A DNA stretch of 22,209 bases from PFL35 sp041550515 (GTDB lineage: Archaea; Thermoplasmatota; E2; DHVEG-1): positions 1-22,209 of the forward strand of contig JBFEOQ010000030.1 in the NCBI GenBank assembly GCA_041550515.1, given 5' to 3'. The position numbers and the translations under genes were made by a program. Shown here piece by piece: positions 14,574 to 22,209 of this stretch (positions are counted from its first letter, which is position 1; every line of letters begins with the position of its first letter). The notes beneath the pieces are model-generated. The model saw nothing but the letters and a program-made list of their open reading frames with translations. It searched no databases and was not told the DNA's origin.

Positions 14574-15002
14574 TTAATAGAAACTTGTTATAGATAAAGA
14601 CTGAACAACTAGAAAAATCCCCATCAATACCATCGCAAGTCTAACGAATTTGTCAACTTTTGGATTCCAGAGGCCTCCACCGATTAGGAAAAATCCCATT
14701 GCAGAAAAACCTATTGAATTGATTAATAAAGCAATATCTGCAGAGCGAGAGGCAAAAATCATTATTACTATACCAATCCATGCAAATAAAATCCCAAACG
14801 CAATAACTAAAATAACTATAGTTTTTGAGAATATCATATTAAAAATAGCTTCCAAAGGACTTCTATTAAGATTTGATTTTGTCATTGATCGATATACTGG
14901 TTGTGGTGGTACTTGTTGTTCTTTTGTTCTTGGGGAACCGCAACTCGAACAATAATCTGCAGAATCAGGTACATCAACTCCACAATTTTTACATTTTACC
15001 AT
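14574..15002 (-). CDS. Zinc-ribbon membrane protein
   Basis: 142 residues. The N-terminus is a complete zinc ribbon (CKNC at 4-7, CSSC at 18-21 in the common CKNCG...YCSSCG form), followed by a Pro/Gln-rich linker and three hydrophobic helices: about residues 60-82, 88-109 and 118-138. The zinc-ribbon plus few-helix layout is frequent in archaea, usually of unknown role. GGAGGAG lies 11 bases before the ATG. Gaps to both neighbours make it a separate transcript. Confidence 0.8.
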   Translation of the reverse strand: MVKCKNCGVDVPDSADYCSSCGSPRTKEQQVPPQPVYRSMTKSNLNRSPLEAIFNMIFSKTIVILVIAFGILFAWIGIVIMIFASRSADIALLINSIGFSAMGFFLIGGGLWNPKVDKFVRLAMVLMGIFLVVQSLSITSFY

Positions 15003-15187
15003 ATCTAATTTCTCTCCTCCAAAATTATAAAAAGTAAATTTAAAAGGTCGTATATAACCCTTCCTTTTTAATTATGAAGTTATCAGGTTGTGGAGAATAT
15101 TATTTATTCAGAAAGAATTACTTATAAACTGAAATAATAAGTTTATGATAATGTTTAAGACTTTAAATTAAATAATTATTTTGATTT

Positions 15188-15436
15188 TTATTTTAAGAAT
15201 AAACCAATAACCATTAAAATAATACCAATTAATAAAATAAAAAGCCCTATGTAACTAATAGTGGATCCGACTCCCATCTGTGTTTCATAATCAGCTAAAT
15301 TTCCTGTATTAGGTATTTCTATATAACTAAATTCCTTTTTTTCTTTATAATAATTATATTGATTATTCCCATATATAAACAACAAAATACCAATTATCAA
15401 TAGGAGTATACCTGCTATAATTATTTTTTTTCTCAT
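15188..15436 (-). CDS. Small two-helix membrane protein
   Basis: 82 residues with helices at about 5-23 and 59-80, joined by a polar loop (NNQYNYYKEKKEFSYIEIPN) likely outside the membrane. GAGAGAAG precedes the ATG by a few bases. No family recognised. It lies about 140 bp upstream of the zinc-ribbon membrane protein on the same strand with a promoter-sized gap, so cotranscription is possible but not shown. Confidence 0.65.
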   Translation of the reverse strand: MRKKIIIAGILLLIIGILLFIYGNNQYNYYKEKKEFSYIEIPNTGNLADYETQMGVGSTISYIGLFILLIGIILMVIGLFLK

Positions 15437-15562
15437 TTTTATCTTCTCTCGATAATTACAATTCTATAACAATTAATACTTTATAGCTTTATATCTCAAA
15501 AAATGTTAAACTGACTAACATCTCGTTAAAATCCTTATTAAGTTTTATTTAAGTTTATTTTT

Positions 15563-15706
15563 TTAAATTATTTTCCCAGTTTTACAGTGATTACAAACGC
15601 TGTTCATAGAATCAAAACAGGATGCGCAAACTATTCTACCACATATACAACAAGTAAACATTTTTCCAGGTTTACTACATAAACTACAAAGACCCATTAA
15701 ATCCAT
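15563..15706 (-). CDS. 47-aa Cys-rich zinc-binding protein
   Basis: A short protein with nine cysteines: CSLC, CCIC, C..C (VCASC) and C..HC. The arrangement CxxC...CxxC...CxxC...CxxHC suggests a two-zinc cross-brace or B-box-like finger, in the style MGLCSLCSKPGKMFTCCICG. It starts at ATG 15706, two bases after the stop of the XRE regulator, so it is almost certainly the last gene of the mevalonate operon. Function unknown; its position beside the regulator suggests a regulatory or sensing role, but this is inference. Confidence 0.72.
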   Translation of the reverse strand: MDLMGLCSLCSKPGKMFTCCICGRIVCASCFDSMNSVCNHCKTGKII

Positions 15707-15708
15707 TT

Positions 15709-16410
15709 TTACTTAGCCCCTATAGCGATTAGCTTTTTCTTGAGTTGATCAAGTGGCATATTTGTTACTATAAGAGGTATATTTTCTCTATCTGCGAGCT
15801 TTATTGCTAATGAATCGACACTACCAGGTTTATGATATACTACAACAGTAGGTTTTACAGGATGAACTCTTATTGCAATCATAGGGCTTCTGCCATATCT
15901 TATACCAGTAAAAATGATTGCACGTTCAGTACTCCAACCATATAACTTGTTATAATCTCCTGAATTTATAGCTTCAATTGTTTTTACACTATCAACGAGT
16001 GTAAAGCCTTTAACATTTTTCTTTAAACCAATTTTGTTAGTTGTTAGTACATTTCCCTCAATTTCATGGATAAATTTTTCAGCTATAATAGAAAAGGGAT
16101 ATTCCATAATATCAAGGATGCCTTCTTGGGTTTCTACCATTGAGTCATACTGATGTAAAATTCTTCCACCACGCGTCTCATCTATATTAATTAAGGCATC
16201 GATAATTTTTTTTACTGTTTGAATACCTGGTGATTTACGTCTTCCTGATTCGTAATCACTTACAACGCTAGGAGATAAACCTAGATGTCTGGCAAGATCA
16301 GTTTGACTAATACCAAATACATTACGCCATTTACGTATTGTTTGTCCGGGTTTAGGGCTAAGAGTGATTTCACCAGCAATTTTTTCAGATAAAGCATCTT
16401 TGATATTCAT
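15709..16410 (-). CDS. XRE-type HTH regulator of the mevalonate cluster
   Basis: 233 residues. Residues about 22-75 form a helix-turn-helix of the XRE/Cro class (TIRKWRNVFGISQTDLARHL, then LSPSVVSDYESGRRKSPG). The C-terminal 150 residues form a conserved archaeal domain (KGFTLVDSVKTIEAINSGDY, WSTERAIIFTGIRYGRSPMI, RENIPLIVTNMPL) seen in predicted regulators next to HMG-CoA synthase and thiolase genes. It likely senses a metabolite or energy state and controls isoprenoid synthesis; the ligand is unknown. GGAGGT about 12 bases upstream of the ATG lies inside the end of the DUF35 gene, whose stop is one base before this start. Confidence 0.9.
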   Translation of the reverse strand: MNIKDALSEKIAGEITLSPKPGQTIRKWRNVFGISQTDLARHLGLSPSVVSDYESGRRKSPGIQTVKKIIDALINIDETRGGRILHQYDSMVETQEGILDIMEYPFSIIAEKFIHEIEGNVLTTNKIGLKKNVKGFTLVDSVKTIEAINSGDYNKLYGWSTERAIIFTGIRYGRSPMIAIRVHPVKPTVVVYHKPGSVDSLAIKLADRENIPLIVTNMPLDQLKKKLIAIGAK

Positions 16411-16411
16411 T

Positions 16412-16828
16412 TTAATTTTTTACCTCCAGAGGTTTAAACTTATATCCATAATAAATTGCACCTATACTGCCATCTTGCTTGATTTTTCTAAATGTACTTT
16501 TGACTTTCATACCAATTTTTACATCTTCAGGTTTACAATCTACTATTTGGGCAGTTATACAAGGACCTTCATCTAATTTAATTATTGCAATTGGATAAGG
16601 TATTTGCTTATGAAAATCTTCTGAGCCTGTATGTATAATAGTATAAGTAATAATTTTTCCTTTTCCATTTAATTTTAAATTATTCATTTTACCTATACTT
16701 TTTCTTCGACAATCTGGGCAAGCTTCTCTAGGGGGGAAAAATATTTTTTCACATGAACCACACTGGTTACCAATTAAGTTATAACGTTGAGGTATCTGTC
16801 TCCAGAACCTTGCTACATCTGATTCCAT
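16412..16828 (-). CDS. DUF35 Zn-ribbon/OB-fold scaffold protein of the thiolase/HMGS complex
   Basis: 138 residues. The N-terminal rubredoxin-like zinc site is complete (C23, C26, C37, C40 in QCGSC and ACPDC), and an OB-fold follows (GKGKIITYTIIHTG, YPIAIIKLDEGP, KIGMKVK). In methanogens such a protein joins acetoacetyl-CoA thiolase and HMG-CoA synthase in one complex, letting the unfavourable thiolase step be coupled to HMG-CoA formation through a shared CoA site. The gene order here is the same. A strong GGAGGTGGC precedes the ATG. Confidence in family and role is high. Confidence 0.95.
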   Translation of the reverse strand: MESDVARFWRQIPQRYNLIGNQCGSCEKIFFPPREACPDCRRKSIGKMNNLKLNGKGKIITYTIIHTGSEDFHKQIPYPIAIIKLDEGPCITAQIVDCKPEDVKIGMKVKSTFRKIKQDGSIGAIYYGYKFKPLEVKN

Positions 16829-16830
16829 AT

Positions 16831-18000
16831 TTAATATGCCACCTCCAAAATATGAACAACACAGGTCGCTCCTGAACCACCTATATTATGGGTTAGTCCT
16901 ATTTGAGCATCCTTAACTAGTCTTTTCCCTGCTTCTCCTCGTAATTGCTGAGTTATTTCAACAATTTGGGCAACACCAGTAGCTCCAACAGGGTGACCTT
17001 TTGATTTTAGACCACCACTTGTATTAACAGGTAAAGACCCATCAAGGGTAGTAATTTTGTTTTCGATAGCTTTACCACCTTCACCTTTTTTTACAAAACC
17101 AAGATCTTCAATCGCACATATTTCTGATATTGTAAAACAGTCATGAACTTCAGCTAAATCAATTTTTTTTGGAGTAATTTTAGATTGTTTATATGCCATA
17201 TTCGCAGCATGAACAGTTGCATCAAGTGTACAAATATCACGTCTTGCATGAAGTGCAAGTGAATCAGAGCCTTGTCCTGAACCAATAATTTTTATTGGTT
17301 TTTTTGTATATTTTTTTGCAATATCTGCTGCACATAATACAATAGATGCTGCACCATCAGATACAGGTGAACAATCTAATAGTCCAAGAGGATCAGCAAC
17401 TATTGGAGCATTCATAACAGATTCTAAAGTTATAGGTCTTTTATATTGTGCATAAGGATTTAATGCTCCATTAGCATGGTTTTTTACAGCTACTTCAGCA
17501 AGTTGTTTTTTTGTTGTACCATATTCATACATATGTCTTTTTGCGATCATAGCATATAGTGATGAAAATGTTGCTCCAAAGAATGATTCCCATTCTTGGT
17601 CAGATGCAGTTGCAAGTGTTTCAGATGCAGAAATACCTCCTACATCATTCATTTTTTCTATACCTCCAACTATTACTATATCATTTAATTCTGAGGCGAT
17701 AGATAGATATCCTTGTCTAACAGCAAGAGCACCTGATGCACATGCTCCTTCGACACGTGTTGATGGTATATGTATATGTGAAAAGCCAGATACATCTGCA
17801 ACTAGTGCTCCTACATGTTCTTGGCCCACGAAACGACCTGAGCTCATAGATCCTATATACATAGCGTTTATTTCTTTACCTGTTATACCTGCATCAAGTA
17901 TTGCTTTTGCACCTGCTTCGGCTATTAACTGACGAAAAGATTTATCCCATAGTTCTCCAAATTTTGTTATACCAATTCCTATTATTGATACATCTCTCAT
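16831..18000 (-). CDS. Archaeal acetoacetyl-CoA thiolase (acetyl-CoA C-acetyltransferase)
   Basis: 389 residues, full length for SCP2/thiolase-type archaeal enzymes. The nucleophilic cysteine is C87 in VEGACASGA; the other thiolase motifs are AEVHDCFT (His), GHPVGATG near residue 340, and HNIGGSGATC at the C-terminus. It condenses two acetyl-CoA to acetoacetyl-CoA, the first step of the mevalonate pathway. The HMG-CoA synthase stop (TGA) overlaps its Shine-Dalgarno (GGAGTGAT), so the pair is translationally coupled, which fits a tight enzyme complex. Confidence 0.96.
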   Translation of the reverse strand: MRDVSIIGIGITKFGELWDKSFRQLIAEAGAKAILDAGITGKEINAMYIGSMSSGRFVGQEHVGALVADVSGFSHIHIPSTRVEGACASGALAVRQGYLSIASELNDIVIVGGIEKMNDVGGISASETLATASDQEWESFFGATFSSLYAMIAKRHMYEYGTTKKQLAEVAVKNHANGALNPYAQYKRPITLESVMNAPIVADPLGLLDCSPVSDGAASIVLCAADIAKKYTKKPIKIIGSGQGSDSLALHARRDICTLDATVHAANMAYKQSKITPKKIDLAEVHDCFTISEICAIEDLGFVKKGEGGKAIENKITTLDGSLPVNTSGGLKSKGHPVGATGVAQIVEITQQLRGEAGKRLVKDAQIGLTHNIGGSGATCVVHILEVAY

Positions 18001-18006
18001 ATTATA

Positions 18007-19056
18007 TCACTCCAATATAAGTAAATCTCTATATTTTGCATATGTTGCATAGTCAATATATTCTTTGTTTTTTAGCATCTCTGAGAGTAAAGGTGCTCTT
18101 TCTTTTTTTAATTCTTTAATTTTATCTGTAATAGTTATATCAAAAGCATCACTTCCAGCACCGGATCCATAACTTGTAAGAAATATTCTATCACCTGGTT
18201 TTGCTACATCAAGAACTGATGCAAGTCCTATCATCGTTGCACCAGAATATGTATTCCCAATATATGGACAAAGAAGTCCTTGTTTTACTTGTTCAATTGT
18301 AAATCCTAATATCTTTGCTACTTTAACTGGAAATTTTCCATTTGGTTGATGGAAGATTACATAGTCATATTCATCTGGTTTTGTTTTTATCTTTTCCATT
18401 AGGTTTTTTGCATTATTAGTAATATGTTTGAAGTATGCTGGTGTACCAGTAAATCTTCCTCCATGTGCAGGATATTTTTTTCCTTCTCTTCTCCAGAAAT
18501 CTGGGGTATCTGTAGTATATGAACAGGTTTCGTTGATTTTTGCAATAATTTTTTCTTTTCCTATTATAAAACCTGCTCCGCCAGCACTTGCCGCATATTC
18601 AAGTGCGTCTCCTGGTGCTGCTTGACTAGTATCCGCTCCAATTGCTAAACCATATTTTATCATATCAGATTTTACTAGAGCCATACATGATTGAATAGCA
18701 GCTGTTCCTGCTTTACAAGCAAATTCATAATCAGCAACTTGAAGAATTGGTGTAGCCTCTATTGCTTCACCTACTATTGTTCCAGTTGGTTTTACTGCAT
18801 AGGGATGTGATTCACTTCCAACATATATTGCACCAATATCTTGTGGATTTATATTACATCTTAAAATTGCAGCGCGTGCAGCTTCTACACTTATTGTTAC
18901 AACATCTTGATCTGGGGCTGGTACTGTTTTTTCTATAATACCAAGACCGTTTTTAATTGATTCAGGATCCTTCCCCCATGTTTTTGCTATTTCTTCTATT
19001 TTTAATCTAAATCTAGGTATATATGAACCATAGCTTATAATTCCAATATCTGTCAT
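18007..19056 (-). CDS. Hydroxymethylglutaryl-CoA synthase, archaeal type
   Basis: 349 residues. The catalytic triad is visible: a Glu in YVGSESHPYA (E82), the acyl-enzyme Cys C114 in EFACKAGTAA, and a His in FHQPNGKFP (H236). It condenses acetyl-CoA with acetoacetyl-CoA to HMG-CoA for isoprenoid lipids. It is the first gene of the five-gene operon. Starts at ATG 19056; only a weak GTGA is upstream, so the leader may be short. AT-rich TATA candidates are around 19090-19120. Confidence 0.96.
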   Translation of the reverse strand: MTDIGIISYGSYIPRFRLKIEEIAKTWGKDPESIKNGLGIIEKTVPAPDQDVVTISVEAARAAILRCNINPQDIGAIYVGSESHPYAVKPTGTIVGEAIEATPILQVADYEFACKAGTAAIQSCMALVKSDMIKYGLAIGADTSQAAPGDALEYAASAGGAGFIIGKEKIIAKINETCSYTTDTPDFWRREGKKYPAHGGRFTGTPAYFKHITNNAKNLMEKIKTKPDEYDYVIFHQPNGKFPVKVAKILGFTIEQVKQGLLCPYIGNTYSGATMIGLASVLDVAKPGDRIFLTSYGSGAGSDAFDITITDKIKELKKERAPLLSEMLKNKEYIDYATYAKYRDLLILE

Positions 19057-19219
19057 ATTTAAGTCACTGAAAAGAAAAAATGCAAATATCTATTTATAAT
19101 TGCCGATTTATTTTTCATATATAAACGAAAAATTAAGTTATAATACATTTATAGTACTATAAATTTAAATCTAAAATATTAATGTATTTTTTTAATAATA
19201 TTTTACTCATTATAATAAA

Positions 19220-22060
19220 TTAGTTATCCCAAAAACCTCTTGTTTTAGCATAATTAAGTTCTGCCTTTAAAATATCTCTTAAAAACTTTATTTCTACATC
19301 TTCAGATTTTTCAATCTCTTTAATATTATATTTCCTTAGAATTCTTGCTGCAGTATCAGGACCTATACCCCGGCCAACAAGAGCAATAATAGCGTATTGA
19401 CCATAATTTAAAACAAGACTTGCATTCTTATGAAGACGTTTAAATTCTTTTTTTTCTTCATCTTTTAAATCTTTTTTTACAAGAATTTTTCCAATGCCTC
19501 TATTATACCTTCTTAAAACTGCAATTTTTCTTGCTTCACAATTAGAGCATTTTAATTTCCCCTTCACCCTTAAGACACTAGTATTCCAAGTATTACCACA
19601 GTTTGTACAAACAAGACTTATATCTGTTTCCTCTAGTCTTTTTTTCAAAGCAATTAGAATAGAACGATCTGCTCGCTGAGGAGCCATAAGACCTCTAATT
19701 GTTTCTATACCTGCAGTTGAGATTGGAGAAAGTTTCTGAACAATAATTTTAATTTTATTTTCTTGGATTTCTTTTAACACTTTTTGAGTGTTTTTAATAT
19801 CCATTCGATCCCAGATTACTTTCTCAATGGCTTCATCAAAAATATAGGTATTATTAAAAAGAGTGAGTAATTTTTTAAAACTAACATTTCTGAAATCATA
19901 ATCTTTTCTAATCGCTCCAAATTTTCTTCCAACATGAACAAGTTGCCAATGTATATATGTAGAATTTCTTGATATCGTTGTAAGTAAATATTCAAGACTT
20001 TCAGGTTTAGTTTTATAAAATATATCTTTAATTTTTTTAATAGGGATGCGACATGGTAACTCAAGATGTATTCTATAAGGATCAGTATTTACACCTATAC
20101 TTTCCCCAATTAATTGAATTAAAAATGCAGATATAAGTCTACCAAGTGTTTCATTTACTTTTGTTCCAAAACAAGCATTTATTATGACTCTTTTATCCTC
20201 GACATCTATCGTTATTGTTTTATCATCGGGAATTTCATAACCTTGCTTTACTTGACTATCGATATGTTGAACTAGTTTTTTTATTGAATTATCATCACAT
20301 GGATATTTTTTTAAATCTTTTTTTTCAAAAACTTTTCTTCTCAGAGATCCTACTTCTCTTGCTACTTCAAAAGGAACAGGTATATCCTCACCACTCCAAG
20401 ACGGAACATTTCCTATATCATCTGATTGCGAAACCAGTATTTCATCATTTTCTTCAATTTTTACAATATTCCAAGTTCTACCACTTAATATAAATTTTTC
20501 TCCTTCAAATACATTATTTAAAACAAAGCTTTCATCAAGTTTACCAATTAGTTTTCTTGTACTTATATCAACAACCCTATAACTTTTTTCATCTGGTATC
20601 ATTGAGATATTATCTAAAAAATAATGTCTAGAATTTGCTTTTTTTACTATGAAACCTTGCTCATCGATCCATATATTTCTCTGGTTTTTTAATTGTTCAA
20701 CTATTTTTTTAAAAAAATCATATTTTAGTTTATTAAAAGAATATGATCTAGTAACTATCTCATATATCTTTTCTGTTTTAATTTTACCATACTCTAATGC
20801 AATTGATATAATTTGATTACTTAAAACAGATAAAGGAATTTTCCTAACTAGAGTTTTTTCAATTTCTCTATTTAATGCTTTTCTTGAAATAACAATACTC
20901 TCAGATAGATCTTCTGGTGTTGTTGCAATAATTACACCCTTTGAAGTTTTTCCTATACTATGACCTGAACGTCCAACTCTTTGGAGTATTCTTTTTACTT
21001 CTCTTGGTGAACTATATTGTATTACAAAATCTGTGTCGCCAATATCGATTCCTAGTTCAAGTGAAGAAGTACAAATTAGTGATTTTAATTTTCCATTTTT
21101 AAAATCGTCCTCTGCTTCTATCCTTGCAAGTTTTGAAAGAGATCCATGATGTACACCTATAGGATAATTTTTTAACCATATATTAAAACGTGATGCAAGT
21201 ATCTCAGCTCCATCTCGAGTATTTATAAAAAAAAGAGTTGATACGTGTTTATCAACTAGCTCCTTACATCTCCTAAGCGATGCAAAAGAGAAAGGTTCAA
21301 TATAAAGTTTTTTTGCAGGAGGGTAATCTGTTTTTTGTATTTTTGGGATTTCAACTTTTAATTTAATTAGTTTTGTTATATCAACTTCTACTATTTTTAC
21401 AGTTCTTTGTTTTCTTTTTTCAAAGCCAGTTAAAAACTTTGCAACCTCATCTGGAGAGCCAACTGTTGCAGAAAGTCCAATTCTTTGAAAGCTATGATTC
21501 ATTTCTTTTGTTATTTCAAATAAACGTTCAAGACCAACTGAAAGCTGTGAGCCACGTTCATTATCAGCTAATTCATGTATTTCATCTATTACAACCCATC
21601 TGACTTTTTGTAAATGTTTTCTCAACCTTTTTCCTGTAAAAAGTATTTGTAATGTTTCAGGAGTTGTGATTAACATATCTGGTGGATTTCTTGATTGTTT
21701 GACACGTTCATTTTGAGATGTGTCACCATGTCTTACAGATATTGTTATTCCAAGATGCTTTCCCAACTCGATTGTTCTTTTTAACATATCTCGATTTAAG
21801 GCTCTTAATGGGGTAATATAGACTATTGAAATTCCTTTTATATCCTCCTTTTGATTGTTTTTTTGTTTTAAAAAATTATTAAAAATTGGTAATAATGCTG
21901 ATTCTGTTTTACCTAGGCCAGTAGGTGCTATAAGTAAGACATTTTCACCTTTTATTATAAAAGGTATGGATTTAGTTTGTGACTCTGTAGGATTATTTAT
22001 TTTTTTCGAAATCAAATATTTTTGAATTTTTTTATCTAACTGTAGAAAAACTGATGTCAT
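19220..22060 (-). CDS. lhr: Lhr-type superfamily 2 helicase
   Basis: 946 residues. Motifs in order: Q-motif (PTESQTKSIP, 24-33), Walker A APTGLGKT (45-52), TPLRALN, Walker B DEIH (159-162), motif III SAT (197-199), and motif VI QRVGRSGHS near 365. A winged-helix and Lhr-core region follow (about 410-750), then a zinc ribbon with CTNCG...KCSNC near 840-865 and a helix-hairpin-helix-like VGRGIGPDTAARILRK near 905-925. Lhr proteins are 3'-to-5' ATP-dependent DNA or RNA:DNA unwinding enzymes in repair and recombination. No Shine-Dalgarno precedes the ATG, so the message may be leaderless. The archaeal Lhr subgroup cannot be fixed from this reading. Confidence 0.94.
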   Translation of the reverse strand: MTSVFLQLDKKIQKYLISKKINNPTESQTKSIPFIIKGENVLLIAPTGLGKTESALLPIFNNFLKQKNNQKEDIKGISIVYITPLRALNRDMLKRTIELGKHLGITISVRHGDTSQNERVKQSRNPPDMLITTPETLQILFTGKRLRKHLQKVRWVVIDEIHELADNERGSQLSVGLERLFEITKEMNHSFQRIGLSATVGSPDEVAKFLTGFEKRKQRTVKIVEVDITKLIKLKVEIPKIQKTDYPPAKKLYIEPFSFASLRRCKELVDKHVSTLFFINTRDGAEILASRFNIWLKNYPIGVHHGSLSKLARIEAEDDFKNGKLKSLICTSSLELGIDIGDTDFVIQYSSPREVKRILQRVGRSGHSIGKTSKGVIIATTPEDLSESIVISRKALNREIEKTLVRKIPLSVLSNQIISIALEYGKIKTEKIYEIVTRSYSFNKLKYDFFKKIVEQLKNQRNIWIDEQGFIVKKANSRHYFLDNISMIPDEKSYRVVDISTRKLIGKLDESFVLNNVFEGEKFILSGRTWNIVKIEENDEILVSQSDDIGNVPSWSGEDIPVPFEVAREVGSLRRKVFEKKDLKKYPCDDNSIKKLVQHIDSQVKQGYEIPDDKTITIDVEDKRVIINACFGTKVNETLGRLISAFLIQLIGESIGVNTDPYRIHLELPCRIPIKKIKDIFYKTKPESLEYLLTTISRNSTYIHWQLVHVGRKFGAIRKDYDFRNVSFKKLLTLFNNTYIFDEAIEKVIWDRMDIKNTQKVLKEIQENKIKIIVQKLSPISTAGIETIRGLMAPQRADRSILIALKKRLEETDISLVCTNCGNTWNTSVLRVKGKLKCSNCEARKIAVLRRYNRGIGKILVKKDLKDEEKKEFKRLHKNASLVLNYGQYAIIALVGRGIGPDTAARILRKYNIKEIEKSEDVEIKFLRDILKAELNYAKTRGFWDN

Positions 22061-22134
22061 TACAATAAATTTTTTTATTCTAATTAGCCAATTTTTTTTT
22101 ACTTTTTTTATCCTATTATTTTGTTAAGATATTA

Positions 22135-22209
22135 TTAATATAATGCACCAAACAATATTAATCCAACACCAAACCAAGTTACAGCTCCAATAAAATAATA
22201 AGCATTTAC
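22135..22209 (-). CDS. C-terminal fragment of a membrane protein (partial)
   Basis: The window cuts off the upstream part. The 24 visible residues (AYYFIGAVTWFGVGLILFG core, then ALY and a TAA stop) form a single hydrophobic helix, as at the end of a small polytopic membrane protein. No family can be assigned. It lies about 75 bp upstream of the Lhr start on the same strand. Confidence 0.5.
   Translation of the reverse strand, partial: VNAYYFIGAVTWFGVGLILFGALY

Noticed and set aside
1..22209. tRNA, rRNA or CRISPR array
   Set aside because: No cloverleaf-like, rRNA-like or regularly spaced repeat pattern was seen by eye in the gaps; a covariance-model scan was not possible.

Overview
The window looks like a chromosomal piece of a very AT-rich archaeon. 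Support: archaeal-type HMG-CoA synthase, acetoacetyl-CoA thiolase and DUF35 Zn-ribbon/OB genes in one cluster, an Lhr-type helicase, a divergent archaeal B-family polymerase, a DUF996 membrane protein, a NosD-like beta-helix protein, and GGTGAT/GGAGGT Shine-Dalgarno sites. The lineage is inference: a mesophilic euryarchaeon, perhaps Thermoplasmatota (MBG-D-like), guessed mainly from base composition and protein flavour. I saw no rRNA, tRNA or CRISPR array.

Layout, left to right. (1) 60-4184: a YpeA-like acetyltransferase; a RibD-C-type reductase; a Cys4 mini-protein flanked by structured palindromic DNA; then an oxidative-repair set of MsrB, a membrane-anchored MsrP/YedY-like molybdopterin protein and a previously hidden two-helix membrane protein with heme-b-like histidine spacing; and a zinc-ribbon mini-protein. 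(2) 4349-8440: a JAMM/MPN metalloprotease, a DUF996 membrane protein, a secreted metzincin-like protease with TSP3-like calcium repeats, and a zinc finger-TM-beta-helix protein. (3) 8599-14355: a DNA-damage-flavoured stretch with an amber-interrupted coiled-coil ORF, an SRAP/HMCES-type abasic-site protein, a small exported protein, a tiny Cys-rich ORF, a PD-(D/E)XK nuclease-like protein, and the minus-strand operon RadA-like (no P-loop Lys), 84-aa protein, PolB2-type polymerase with degenerate motifs. That operon has a palindrome directly upstream of its TATA box, and prefers CGN arginine codons unlike its neighbours. (4) 14574-15436: two small membrane proteins. (5) 15563-19056: a minus-strand operon of HMG-CoA synthase, thiolase, DUF35 protein, XRE-family regulator and a 47-aa Cys-rich protein, covering the first committed steps of the mevalonate (archaeal lipid) pathway. 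(6) 19220-22209: Lhr helicase, then the C-terminal end of a membrane protein cut by the window edge.

The best candidates for under-described systems are the RadA-like/84-aa/PolB2 operon (an archaeal analogue of bacterial ImuA-type mutasomes, by inference) near SRAP and nuclease genes, and the MsrB/MsrP-like/mini-cytochrome-b cluster, whose membrane subunit has no ATG, GTG or TTG start.
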